This document shows, piece after piece, positions 8,209-15,469 of a stretch of DNA of 16,803 nucleotides (positions are counted from its first letter, which is position 1; every line of letters begins with the position of its first letter). The notes beneath the pieces are model-generated. The model was not told the origin of the DNA, made no database searches, and was given only the letters and a program-made list of their open reading frames with translations. The DNA lies in contig CAZTIH010000048.1 in assembly GCA_964613675.1 (NCBI GenBank), positions 1 to 16,803 on the forward strand. The letters are read 5' to 3'. The DNA is from DAIUCA01 sp964613675. Lineage in GTDB: Bacteria; Pseudomonadota; Gammaproteobacteria; Competibacterales; Competibacteraceae. A program made the translations under genes and the position numbers.

Positions 8209-8226
8209 CTCACGAGCTGTAATCCA

Positions 8227-9153
8227 ATGAAACACAAGGATTTTTATCAACTACTCGGCGTAACGCGAAAGGCGTCCGACGACGAAATTAAACAGGCTTA
8301 TCGCCGACTCGCTCGGAAATATCATCCCGATGTCAGTCGCGAACCCTACGCTGAAGAGCGCATTAAAGAAATTAACGAAGCCTATGAAGTCCTACGCGAT
8401 CCCATCAAGCGACGGGCGTATGACGAACTGGGAGCCCATTGGCAAGCGGGGGCAACGCATCGTCCATCCTCAGGCCCCTCGCCCAAAAGCCCCCCTGGTG
8501 GCCAAGTTCCTCCGGATTTCGGCGACTTATTTGAAAACCTTTTCGGTCAACGGGGCGCTCCCTACGGCGGTTTTGGGGGATTCAATACCGCACCTCCTCC
8601 GAGTTCAGGACAAGACGAAAACGCCGTTCTCGACATCTCTTTAGAAGAAGCCTTCCACGGTGGATCGCGCACGCTTCAACGGCGAGATCGGGGCGGAAAT
8701 GTGCGTACCCTCAAAGTCAACATTCCAACAGGCGTAATGCCGGGCCAGAAAATTCGATTAGCGGGACAGGGATTACCGGGTGTGCGCGGCGGCCCTGCGG
8801 GGGACTTGTATCTCGAACTTCGGTTGCAATCGCACCCACTCTATCGAATTGAAGGGGCAAATTTGCTCGTGGATCTTCCCTTAACCCCTTGGGAAGCCGC
8901 ATTGGGGACAACGCTAGAGGTTCCAACGATGACAGGGCGTGTGAAACTGACGGTGCCTCCGGGGGCGCAAACGGGGTTACGACTACGATTGCGGGGCCGC
9001 GGAATGCCAACGCCAGAAGGCAGTCGCGGCGACCAATTTGTACAAATACAGATCGTCAATCCCCCTCTGGACGATCTCGAAATGCGGCAATTATTTGAGA
9101 AAATGAAGGCCATTTCCCATTTTGATCCGCGAACGCGGTTTCGAGGCCACTAA
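8227..9153 (+). CDS. cbpA: CbpA-type DnaJ co-chaperone (class II J-domain protein)
   Basis: A cytoplasmic co-chaperone that stimulates the DnaK ATPase and hands over unfolded clients. The 308 residues match CbpA length (306 in E. coli). The J-domain spans about 4-70 with the diagnostic HPD at 33-35. A Gly/Pro/Phe-rich linker follows (about 75-130). Two beta-sandwich substrate domains of the DnaJ C-terminal type cover about 135-300. The Cys-rich zinc domain of DnaJ proper is absent, which separates CbpA from DnaJ. The ATG at 8227 is chosen because the J-domain begins immediately after it; the frame stays open upstream to 8053 but that stretch lies partly over the pfk gene. The ribosome binding site is weak. 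It is the first gene of a plus-strand run with a protease and ycjXF. No CbpM gene is seen nearby. Confidence 0.93.
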   Translation: MKHKDFYQLLGVTRKASDDEIKQAYRRLARKYHPDVSREPYAEERIKEINEAYEVLRDPIKRRAYDELGAHWQAGATHRPSSGPSPKSPPGGQVPPDFGDLFENLFGQRGAPYGGFGGFNTAPPPSSGQDENAVLDISLEEAFHGGSRTLQRRDRGGNVRTLKVNIPTGVMPGQKIRLAGQGLPGVRGGPAGDLYLELRLQSHPLYRIEGANLLVDLPLTPWEAALGTTLEVPTMTGRVKLTVPPGAQTGLRLRLRGRGMPTPEGSRGDQFVQIQIVNPPLDDLEMRQLFEKMKAISHFDPRTRFRGH

Positions 9154-9177
9154 CTTGATCTACACGAGCTGCACGCC

Positions 9178-10281
9178 ATGAAACTGCACATCTGTTGGGG
9201 AATGCTCTATTTGGGGTTGGTGGCTTGCACGCCGACGGGGTTGATGTTTGATGGAGACCGGGTAGTTGGCCCGCTTCCCAGTTTGGCCCCGATGCTGCGC
9301 CACGCGACCCCAACGGTGGTCAACATTTCGACGGAAAGCATTACCACCCTACCGCGCACCTCACATCCCATCTTTAACGATCCCTTTTTTCGTCGATTTT
9401 TTTCGGATGACCCGAATCAGCCCCGACGAACCACTAATTCGGGATCAGGGGTCATCGTCGATAGTGTGCAGGGCCATATTTTGACGAATCACCATGTGAT
9501 TGAACGTGCGGAGTCGATCACGGTGACGCTGTTCGATGGTCGGCGTTATCCCGCCCAGATTGTCGGGACCGATAGCGAATCCGATGTCGCAGTGTTGCAA
9601 ATTAAAGCCACCAATTTAAAGGCGCTACCAATGGCCGATTCAAACGATTTACAGGTGGGGGATTATGTGGTCGCGATTGGCAACCCTTACGGCTTGGGAC
9701 AAACAGTGACTTCGGGCATCGTGAGTGCGTTGGGGCGAACGGGGCTGGGAATCGAGGGCTACGAAGATTTTATTCAGACCGATGCGTCGATTAACCCGGG
9801 CAACTCGGGGGGACCGCTCGTCAATTTGCGAGGCGAGTTTGTGGGCATTAACACCGCGATTTTGGCGCCGAGCGGGGGAAGTGTAGGCATTAACTTTGCG
9901 ATTCCGTCCAACATGGTGAAGTTGTTAACCGAGCAACTCATTCGTTATGGCGAAGTGAAACGCGGACAATTGGGCGTGATTGTGGAAAATTTACGGGGCG
10001 AAGTTGCGCAACAATTGGCGACTTTGGGGTTAAATGGCGCACAAATTACGCAAATTGTGCCGCAATCACCGGCGGAGCAGATCGGTTTGCAGATTGGCGA
10101 CATCATTACGCAGGTCAATGGTCGTCCAATTAGCGGTGCAAGCGCGTTACGGACATCGGTTGGGGTATTGCGTGTGGGGGAAACGGTTAGGTTAACGGTG
10201 TGGCGTCAAGGCCAACTCTTTGCTTTTGAATCACAAATCGGTGAACGGCCTGCCCAACTTGCCGTCTCGCCAAGGGAGTAA
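9178..10281 (+). CDS. Deg/HtrA-family periplasmic serine protease, one PDZ domain, putative lipoprotein
   Basis: Trypsin-like protease of the DegS/AlgW/DegQ group, acting in the periplasm on misfolded proteins or as an envelope-stress sensor. The 367 residues carry the catalytic triad: His106 in TNHHV, Asp136 in ESDVAV and Ser210 in GNSGG. A single PDZ domain follows (about 260-350). One PDZ rather than two places it with DegS and AlgW instead of DegP or DegQ. The N-terminus is unusual for that group: a short hydrophobic stretch ends in the lipobox LVAC with Cys17, followed by Thr, suggesting a lipid-anchored protein instead of the uncleaved membrane anchor of DegS. The gene starts 24 bases after cbpA and stops 8 bases before ycjX. 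No anti-sigma gene is in view, so a role in sigma-E signalling is only possible, not shown. Confidence 0.92.
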   Translation: MKLHICWGMLYLGLVACTPTGLMFDGDRVVGPLPSLAPMLRHATPTVVNISTESITTLPRTSHPIFNDPFFRRFFSDDPNQPRRTTNSGSGVIVDSVQGHILTNHHVIERAESITVTLFDGRRYPAQIVGTDSESDVAVLQIKATNLKALPMADSNDLQVGDYVVAIGNPYGLGQTVTSGIVSALGRTGLGIEGYEDFIQTDASINPGNSGGPLVNLRGEFVGINTAILAPSGGSVGINFAIPSNMVKLLTEQLIRYGEVKRGQLGVIVENLRGEVAQQLATLGLNGAQITQIVPQSPAEQIGLQIGDIITQVNGRPISGASALRTSVGVLRVGETVRLTVWRQGQLFAFESQIGERPAQLAVSPRE

Positions 10282-10289
10282 TATTTCGC

Positions 10290-11660
10290 ATGAATTGGTT
10301 TAACCAAACGACGCAAGCAGCGTCCCAAACATTGGGCAATTTGACGGAAAACTTAACGCAATCAAATCTCAAAATTGCGGTAACAGGGCTGAGTCGGAGC
10401 GGTAAAACGGTATTTATCATGGCGCTGATTTACCAAATCTTGCACGGTTATGGGGCGAAATACGGTGCTAAAATCGTTCCCCAAACCGATTTGCAGATTC
10501 CCGCATTTAATTATCACGGTGCCATCGAGGGATTATTCAGCGAACCCTCGCGCTGGCCGACGCCCACCAGTCAAATTAGTACGATCAAGTTAGCGGTGCG
10601 CTATCCACAATCGGGGATGTTGGGCTATCTGCAAACCGATGCTTTGTTGCATATCGACATCATCGACTATCCCGGCGAATGGTTGTTGGATTTGGCGCTA
10701 TTAAATTGGACTTTTGAGGAGTGGTCGCAACGGAGTATGGATCTCAATAACGCCTATCCGCGCAATGAGTTAGCGGCGGAATGGCGTGCATTTGTCCAAG
10801 AGCAAGATTGGCAAAAACCCATCGACGACCCCCATCTGAAGCAGGCCGGACAGCTTTACGCCCAATTTCTGAAGCGATGTAAAGCAGAACATGGTTTAAG
10901 TCTGTTACAGCCCGGGCGATTCATCATGCCGGGCGATTTGGCGAATGCACCAATGTTGGATTTTTGCCCAATGTTAGAAGTACTGGACGATCCGCCTGCC
11001 GACAGTGGTTACGCAACCCTAAAGCGCCGTTACGAGTATTACAAACAGCATGTAGTCAGAAAATTCTACAGTGAACATTTTGGGCAATTTAATCGCCAAA
11101 TCTTACTAGTTGATCTGTTAAGCGTCTTAAATCGCGGCAAATATGTCTTTGATGACATGAGTCAATCTCTCGATTTGGTTCTACAGAACTTCCGTTACGG
11201 CAAAAATAGCTTATTTAATCTACTTAATCTGTTCACGGGCCATAAAATCGACCGCGTGCTGTTTGCGGCAACTAAGGGCGATCATGTGACACGCAATCAA
11301 ATCGGCAATATGGAACGTCTGCTCCGACTGGTTCTGAAACAACCCCAAACCGAAATGCACTTTGAAGGCGTGAAGACGGATGTGATGGCATTAGCGTCGG
11401 TGCGCTGTACTCAGGATGCCAAAGCGCAGTATCAGGGACGGGAGATTTCGGTGATTAAGGGATTGCCGGTAGGAGGAGACAAGGATTTATCATTGTTTCC
11501 GGGGGAGGTACCGGCGGAGCTGCTGTCGTCGGAGGACTGGAAAACCGAGCGGTTCCAATTTACCGACTTCCGCCCGCCGCGGATGGCCAAACACAGCCAG
11601 TTGCCGCAGCTCAATTTTGAGAAAGCGATTCATTTTCTTATTGGAGATTATTTGAGATGA
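10290..11660 (+). CDS. ycjX: YcjX family P-loop protein (DUF463)
   Basis: Cytoplasmic GTPase-like protein of the YcjX family, which in E. coli lies beside the psp genes and belongs to the phage-shock response; its biochemical role is poorly defined. The 456 residues fit the family length. A Walker A motif GLSRSGKT lies at 33-40. The DYPGEW at 126-131 sits where a switch/Walker B element is expected, and TKGD at 328-331 resembles the guanine-recognition motif. No membrane helix is seen. The ribosome binding site (GGGAG) is 11 bases from the ATG, a little long, and the preceding protease stop is 8 bases away, so coupling is likely. The stop overlaps the ycjF start in ATGA, supporting co-production of YcjX and YcjF. 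Confidence 0.94.
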   Translation: MNWFNQTTQAASQTLGNLTENLTQSNLKIAVTGLSRSGKTVFIMALIYQILHGYGAKYGAKIVPQTDLQIPAFNYHGAIEGLFSEPSRWPTPTSQISTIKLAVRYPQSGMLGYLQTDALLHIDIIDYPGEWLLDLALLNWTFEEWSQRSMDLNNAYPRNELAAEWRAFVQEQDWQKPIDDPHLKQAGQLYAQFLKRCKAEHGLSLLQPGRFIMPGDLANAPMLDFCPMLEVLDDPPADSGYATLKRRYEYYKQHVVRKFYSEHFGQFNRQILLVDLLSVLNRGKYVFDDMSQSLDLVLQNFRYGKNSLFNLLNLFTGHKIDRVLFAATKGDHVTRNQIGNMERLLRLVLKQPQTEMHFEGVKTDVMALASVRCTQDAKAQYQGREISVIKGLPVGGDKDLSLFPGEVPAELLSSEDWKTERFQFTDFRPPRMAKHSQLPQLNFEKAIHFLIGDYLR

Positions 11661-12672
11661 GCTATCAGAAACCCATTGTCATTGAAACCGAAGATTCCCC
11701 CCCACTGGAATCCCCTGTTTCTATGCCTATTGTCGTGGAAAGTGAAACCGCCGTTGTCGATCCAGACCCCACTTCAGAATCTGATTCCCCAGAAGAGACT
11801 GCCGAACGGGTAGCTGAATTACCACCTGCTACCCCCCCTTTATGGCCGTGGTTGGTTGCCGGATTAGCGGCGCTTTGGTTATTCAGTGCCCTAGTCGAAA
11901 GTACGCGATTTATTAGCCAATTACTTGCAACGAATTGGGTATTAGGGAGCATTGGAACCGTTTTATTAGTCGGCGTAATCGGTGTGGCTTTAGGCATGAC
12001 GCTAAAAGCAGTTAACGAATTACGCCATTTACGCCAAATTTCCGATTTACAAAAACGCGGTGAGGCCCTCAAAAATAGTCAAGATTATGAAGCAGGCGGG
12101 GGCATCGCAACGGAAATTGCCCAGCTCTACCAACACCGAAAAGACATCGAAATCAAAGCGTTATCGAATGATCGCGATGATGCCATTTACCTTTCATTGG
12201 ATCGTCAATTAGCGCCTTTGGATCAACGCGCAAAACGGGCAATTTCTCGTCATGCGCGGGAGACTGCATTACTCGTCGTGGTTAGCCCGTTAGCCGTATT
12301 AGATACGGTTTTAACACTTTGGCGAAATGTCGTATTGGTACGCGAAATCGCGACGATTTACGGCGGGCGACCGGGTTTGTTGGAATCCATTAGTTTAATT
12401 AGCGCTGTCGTTCATAACTTAATTTATGCCCAAGTGAGTGACGCATTAGCAGATGGATTAGCCGATTTACTAGGCGGTTCGACAATGGCTTTTTTCTCTG
12501 CAAAAGCGGCACAGGGCGTCGGGAGCGGATTCTTAACCCTGCGCGTCGGGATGAAGGCCCAAATGCTGTGCCGACCGTTGCCATTCNNNNNNNNNNACAA
12601 TCAAAGCCGTCGTTAACGGATCTTCGTTGGCAAGTGATTTCGGCGTTGAAGGAGGCTAAGGCGTCTCGTTAA
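11657..12672 (+). CDS. ycjF: YcjF family membrane protein (TIGR01620/DUF697), interrupted by an assembly gap
   Basis: Inner-membrane partner of YcjX. The N-terminal 55 or so residues are acidic and Pro/Ser/Glu-rich, with a small internal repeat (PIVIETE near 6-12, PIVVESE near 24-30). Membrane helices follow at about 63-81 and 95-115, then a charged region and a third hydrophobic stretch near 200-227 that is part of DUF697. The conserved end motif CRPLPF is reached exactly at the start of ten N (12587-12596). After the gap, the frame that gives KPSLTDLRWQVISALKEAK and then TAA at 12670-12672 resembles the E. coli YcjF tail. It is in a different phase from the upstream part as drawn, so the N count is not the true gap length; 5, 8 or 11 bases would restore the frame. 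The literal frame stops at 12616 with an unrelated tail. The tail overlaps lpxH by 17 bases. Confidence 0.88.
12587..12596. other. Assembly gap (ten N)
   Basis: Ten unknown bases lie within the 3' end of ycjF. Codons run in frame up to 12586, and the recognisable tail resumes with CAA at 12598. The real gap should therefore be 2 modulo 3 bases long. Comparison with remembered E. coli YcjF spacing suggests about 5 bases. The placeholder itself is not evidence of a frameshift in the organism. Confidence 0.95.
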
Positions 12673-13399
12673 ACGGCTTCCCATCCAGCGGATTACACAG
12701 TTGAGTAAGATGCTCCGTTACCCACAACACCGCAGGTTGATCGTCCCAACTTCCCAATTCCCAACGCCAAAGTCCGTTCGCGAGTGGGTAATGTCCGGGG
12801 CGGTGAGTGTGGCCATGAATCAATTGAACCGCTTGATATTGCTGTAAACACTGGGCAATCGCCAACTCATCGACAGCGAACTGTTCGGGGAATTGATCTG
12901 AGGAAATGGTGTAATGCTGTTGGCTGTCTTGCCGCAACTTGGCAGCAAACTGACGTCGCGCCGCTAATGTTTGAGCGAGCACGGACTGTTGCCATACCTT
13001 CTGCCTTGTCTGCTGACGCCAAGTCTGATAGGCCACGTCTCGCGTGCAGAAAATGTCGCCGTGACTTAACAGGGTCGGCATCCCATACAAGCTAAGCCAT
13101 TGATAATCCTGATGAATAATCGTCATACCACAACGGTTTGCGTATGCCGTACCCAACAAAAAATCCCGATTTCCCGCCATAAAAAAGAGGGCAGTTTGAT
13201 GGGAAAGCTGATGCAATTCGGTCGCGATGTGTTTGGCTAACGGGCAATCATCGTCGTCGCCGATCCACGCATCAAACAGGTCTCCCAGTAAATAAAGCGC
13301 CGTAGCTTTAGGCGCTTGGTGACGCAAAAAATCGACAAAAAGCGCTGTTTTTCCCGAATTTTCGTCGCACAAATGAATGTCAGCAGCAAACGCAAACAC
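12656..13399 (-). CDS. lpxH: UDP-2,3-diacylglucosamine diphosphatase (lipid A synthesis)
   Basis: Hydrolyses UDP-2,3-diacylglucosamine to lipid X and UMP in the Raetz pathway, as a peripheral enzyme on the cytoplasmic face of the inner membrane. The 247 residues match the family (240 in E. coli). Calcineurin-like metal-binding motifs are in order: ADIHL (Asp7, His9), GDLFDAW (Asp40), GNRDF (76-80, Asn77), SHGD (His113) and the closing HGHTHR (195-200). The GTG start is the only usual start codon before an upstream in-frame stop, and it sits just before the first metal motif. It has no clear ribosome binding site, so it may depend on coupling to the cyclophilin gene 30 bases upstream. Its 3' end overlaps the convergent ycjF tail by 17 bases. 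The presence of lpxH supports a Gram-negative host with lipid A. Confidence 0.95.
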   Translation of the reverse strand: MFAFAADIHLCDENSGKTALFVDFLRHQAPKATALYLLGDLFDAWIGDDDDCPLAKHIATELHQLSHQTALFFMAGNRDFLLGTAYANRCGMTIIHQDYQWLSLYGMPTLLSHGDIFCTRDVAYQTWRQQTRQKVWQQSVLAQTLAARRQFAAKLRQDSQQHYTISSDQFPEQFAVDELAIAQCLQQYQAVQLIHGHTHRPGHYPLANGLWRWELGSWDDQPAVLWVTEHLTQLCNPLDGKPFNETP

Positions 13400-13429
13400 G
13401 TCAGAACGATACGATGAGCATCAAAGTTT

Positions 13430-14008
13430 TTACTCTCCAACCACGCTCATGCTCTCAATCACGACCGCTTCTTGGGGCACATCTTGGCGAAAAGGCCCCC
13501 CTGATCCCGTCTGCACCTTACGAATCTGATCGACAACCTCCATTCCCTCAATCACGCGCCCAAACACTGCATATCCCCAACCTTGGCCTTGAGGTGCCCG
13601 AAAATCGAGCATCGTATTATCGACGACATTGATGAAAAACTGCGCGGTGGCAGAATGCGGATCATTAGTCCGTGCCATTGCAATGGTCCCGCGCACATTT
13701 TTGAGCCCATTGGCAGCCTCATTTTCGATAGGAGGACGGGTCGATTTTTGAGCCAAATCTGCCGTAAAACCTCCGCCTTGGATCATAAAGCCGTCGATGA
13801 CGCGATGAAAAATCGTGCCATTGTAATGTCCGCTACGAACATAATTCAGAAAATTTTCGACGGTTTTTGGGGCTTTCGCTTCATCCAATGCCAGCGTAAT
13901 TTTGCCCAAATTGGTCGCCATCACAACCTGCACTTCGGCTGCCCCGCCGACGGTTGGGTGTGTAAATGCGGAAAGGAGGCCAACACTGGCGAGCAATAAA
14001 CGATTCAT
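13430..14008 (-). CDS. ppiB: Cyclophilin-type peptidyl-prolyl isomerase, probably exported
   Basis: Catalyses cis-trans isomerisation of proline peptide bonds. The 192-residue product has cyclophilin motifs FHRVIDGFMIQGGGF (about 76-90) and SATAQFFINVVDN (about 130-142), and its C-terminal part resembles PpiB more than PpiA. It occupies the ppiB locus beside lpxH and divergent from cysS, as in E. coli. Unlike cytoplasmic PpiB it has a signal-peptide-like N-terminus: Arg3, a hydrophobic core at about 4-15, and a likely cleavage site near GGAA at about 21-24. The ATG at 14008 is preceded by GAAGG at 7 bases and is preferred over the longer frame reaching 14107, which would run into cysS. An internal ATG at codon 30 could give a cytoplasmic form. 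Location is therefore probably periplasmic, but not settled. Confidence 0.92.
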   Translation of the reverse strand: MNRLLLASVGLLSAFTHPTVGGAAEVQVVMATNLGKITLALDEAKAPKTVENFLNYVRSGHYNGTIFHRVIDGFMIQGGGFTADLAQKSTRPPIENEAANGLKNVRGTIAMARTNDPHSATAQFFINVVDNTMLDFRAPQGQGWGYAVFGRVIEGMEVVDQIRKVQTGSGGPFRQDVPQEAVVIESMSVVGE

Positions 14009-14055
14009 TAAGGGGCCTTCGGGTCGATTTGCGAGATTAAGAAGAGGATTTACAG
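14009..14055. promoter_or_regulatory. 47-base divergent gap between ppi and cysS
   Basis: It holds the ribosome binding sites of both genes: GAAGG on the minus strand for the cyclophilin, and AGAGGA on the plus strand for cysS. The space is too short for two independent, non-overlapping promoters, so promoter elements must overlap each other or lie inside the neighbouring coding sequences. I could not pick a convincing -35/-10 pair. Confidence 0.4.
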
Positions 14056-15441
14056 ATGTTGCACTTGTATAACAGTTTGACGCGAAAAATCGAGGTGTTT
14101 CAACCACGCCACCCCCCCCATGTGGACATGTATGTTTGTGGCATGACGGTGTACGACTACTGTCATATCGGGCATGGACGGGTGCTCGTGGTATTCGATG
14201 CGCTGGTTCGATATTTGCGACATCTTGGTTATCAAGTGAATTATGTGCGCAATGTGACCGATATTGACGATAAAATCATCAAACGCGCCCATGAAAACCA
14301 AGAATCGTGGCAAGCCTTAACGACGCGATTTATCGAAGCGATGCACGAAGATGAACGTGCGTTGCAGGTGGAACGGCCCACTTATGAACCCAAGGCGACG
14401 GAAGCCATTCCACTCATGATTACTTTCATCGAGACATTAATCGCAAAAGGTTATGCCTATCTTGCAGATAATGGTGATGTCTATTACGCCGTTCGACAGT
14501 TTGCGGAATACGGAAAACTGTCGGGAAAATCATTGGCAGATTTACAAAGTGGTGCCCGTGTAGAAGTGGACGAATCTAAACGCGATCCATTGGATTTCGT
14601 GTTGTGGAAGGCGGCGAAACCCGATGAACCGGCGTGGGAAAGCCCTTGGGGACTTGGACGTCCGGGCTGGCACATCGAGTGTTCTGCAATGAGTTTTGAA
14701 CAGTTCGGGCCGCATTTTGATATTCACGGTGGCGGTTTAGATCTGCAATTTCCTCATCATGAAAATGAAATCGCACAAAGTGAAGCAGCGCACGACTGCA
14801 AGTATGTAAACTATTGGTTACACAACGGTTTTGTGCAGATCAATAACGAGAAAATGTCCAAGTCACTGGGCAACTTTTTCACATTAAGAGAAGTTCTGAA
14901 GCATTACTCGGGTGAGGTAATTCGCTTCTTTATTTTGAGCAGTCACTATCGCAAACCGCTTAATTACAGCCAAGAGAATCTGGAAAACGCAAAAACAGCG
15001 CTTAACCGACTTTATCTTGCGTTGTGGGACGCACCCAACACCATGACTGACTTCGCAGCTAAACATGAAGCCTCGTTGCAAGCGTTCTACAAGGCGCTTA
15101 ACGATGATTTCAACACCCCAGAAGCGATTGCGGTGCTATTTAGTGTAGTGCGGGAGTTAAATAGTGAAAAAGATAAACTTCAGCGCCTAGAATGGGCCAA
15201 CACATTGAAATTTCTAGGAAATATATTGGGTCTATTGGAATACTCACCCGACGAAGTTTTGAAGGGAACGGGACATACCTCAGATTCTGAGGATACCCAT
15301 ATCGAAGCATTAATTGCCGAGAGACAGCAGGCCCGAAAAACCAAAAATTGGGCGCGGGCCGACGAATTGCGTCAACAACTTACGGATTTAGGCATCATTC
15401 TGGAGGATGCAGCGGGAGAAACGCGCTGGCGACGTCAATAA
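14056..15441 (+). CDS. cysS: Cysteinyl-tRNA synthetase
   Basis: Charges tRNA-Cys with cysteine in the cytoplasm; a class I synthetase. The 461 residues equal the E. coli length. Motifs are in order: CGMTVYD with zinc-binding Cys28, the HIGH signature at 37-40, NVTDIDDKI, PGWHIECSAM (second zinc Cys), DLQFPHHENE (zinc-binding His) and the KMSKS loop at 266-270. The C-terminal helical domain ends with the ARADELRQQL region typical of the family. A good ribosome binding site (AGAGGA) precedes the ATG. It is divergent from the cyclophilin and lpxH genes and convergent with the PpiD-like gene, 28 bases away. No antisense or T-box-like leader is visible in the short upstream gap. Confidence 0.98.
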   Translation: MLHLYNSLTRKIEVFQPRHPPHVDMYVCGMTVYDYCHIGHGRVLVVFDALVRYLRHLGYQVNYVRNVTDIDDKIIKRAHENQESWQALTTRFIEAMHEDERALQVERPTYEPKATEAIPLMITFIETLIAKGYAYLADNGDVYYAVRQFAEYGKLSGKSLADLQSGARVEVDESKRDPLDFVLWKAAKPDEPAWESPWGLGRPGWHIECSAMSFEQFGPHFDIHGGGLDLQFPHHENEIAQSEAAHDCKYVNYWLHNGFVQINNEKMSKSLGNFFTLREVLKHYSGEVIRFFILSSHYRKPLNYSQENLENAKTALNRLYLALWDAPNTMTDFAAKHEASLQAFYKALNDDFNTPEAIAVLFSVVRELNSEKDKLQRLEWANTLKFLGNILGLLEYSPDEVLKGTGHTSDSEDTHIEALIAERQQARKTKNWARADELRQQLTDLGIILEDAAGETRWRRQ

Positions 15442-15449
15442 ACGTCGTC
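15428..15449. terminator. Weak hairpin over the cysS stop codon
   Basis: CGACGT (15430-15435) and ACGTCG (15442-15447) form perfect 6-base arms around CAATAA. The stem extends to eight pairs if one G-U is allowed. It overlaps the cysS TAA and lies just past the convergent PpiD gene. No T-run follows on either strand, so intrinsic termination is doubtful. Confidence 0.25.
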
Positions 15450-15469
15450 TCCAACACGTTCTGATCTAT

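Larger units (their letters stand above)
8109..8226. promoter_or_regulatory. Divergent intergenic region between pfk and the J-domain gene
   Basis: These 118 bases separate two divergent starts, so promoters for both gene runs should lie here. On the minus strand a perfect TTGACA occurs at 8184-8179, 71 bases before the pfk ATG, with GCGAAT at a 16-base spacing as a weak -10 candidate. Two inverted repeats (8172-8182 and 8190-8208) sit beside or over this -35 element. No convincing sigma-70 pair was found on the plus strand, and I saw no clear heat-shock promoter. Confidence 0.45.

Noticed and set aside
8053..8226. N-terminal extension of the J-domain protein to 8053
   Set aside because: It overlaps the start of pfk, resembles no J-domain protein, and the conserved fold begins right after the ATG at 8227.
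14009..14107. 33-residue N-terminal extension of the cyclophilin
   Set aside because: It would overlap the cysS coding start, while the ATG at 14008 has a good ribosome binding site and a signal peptide directly after it.
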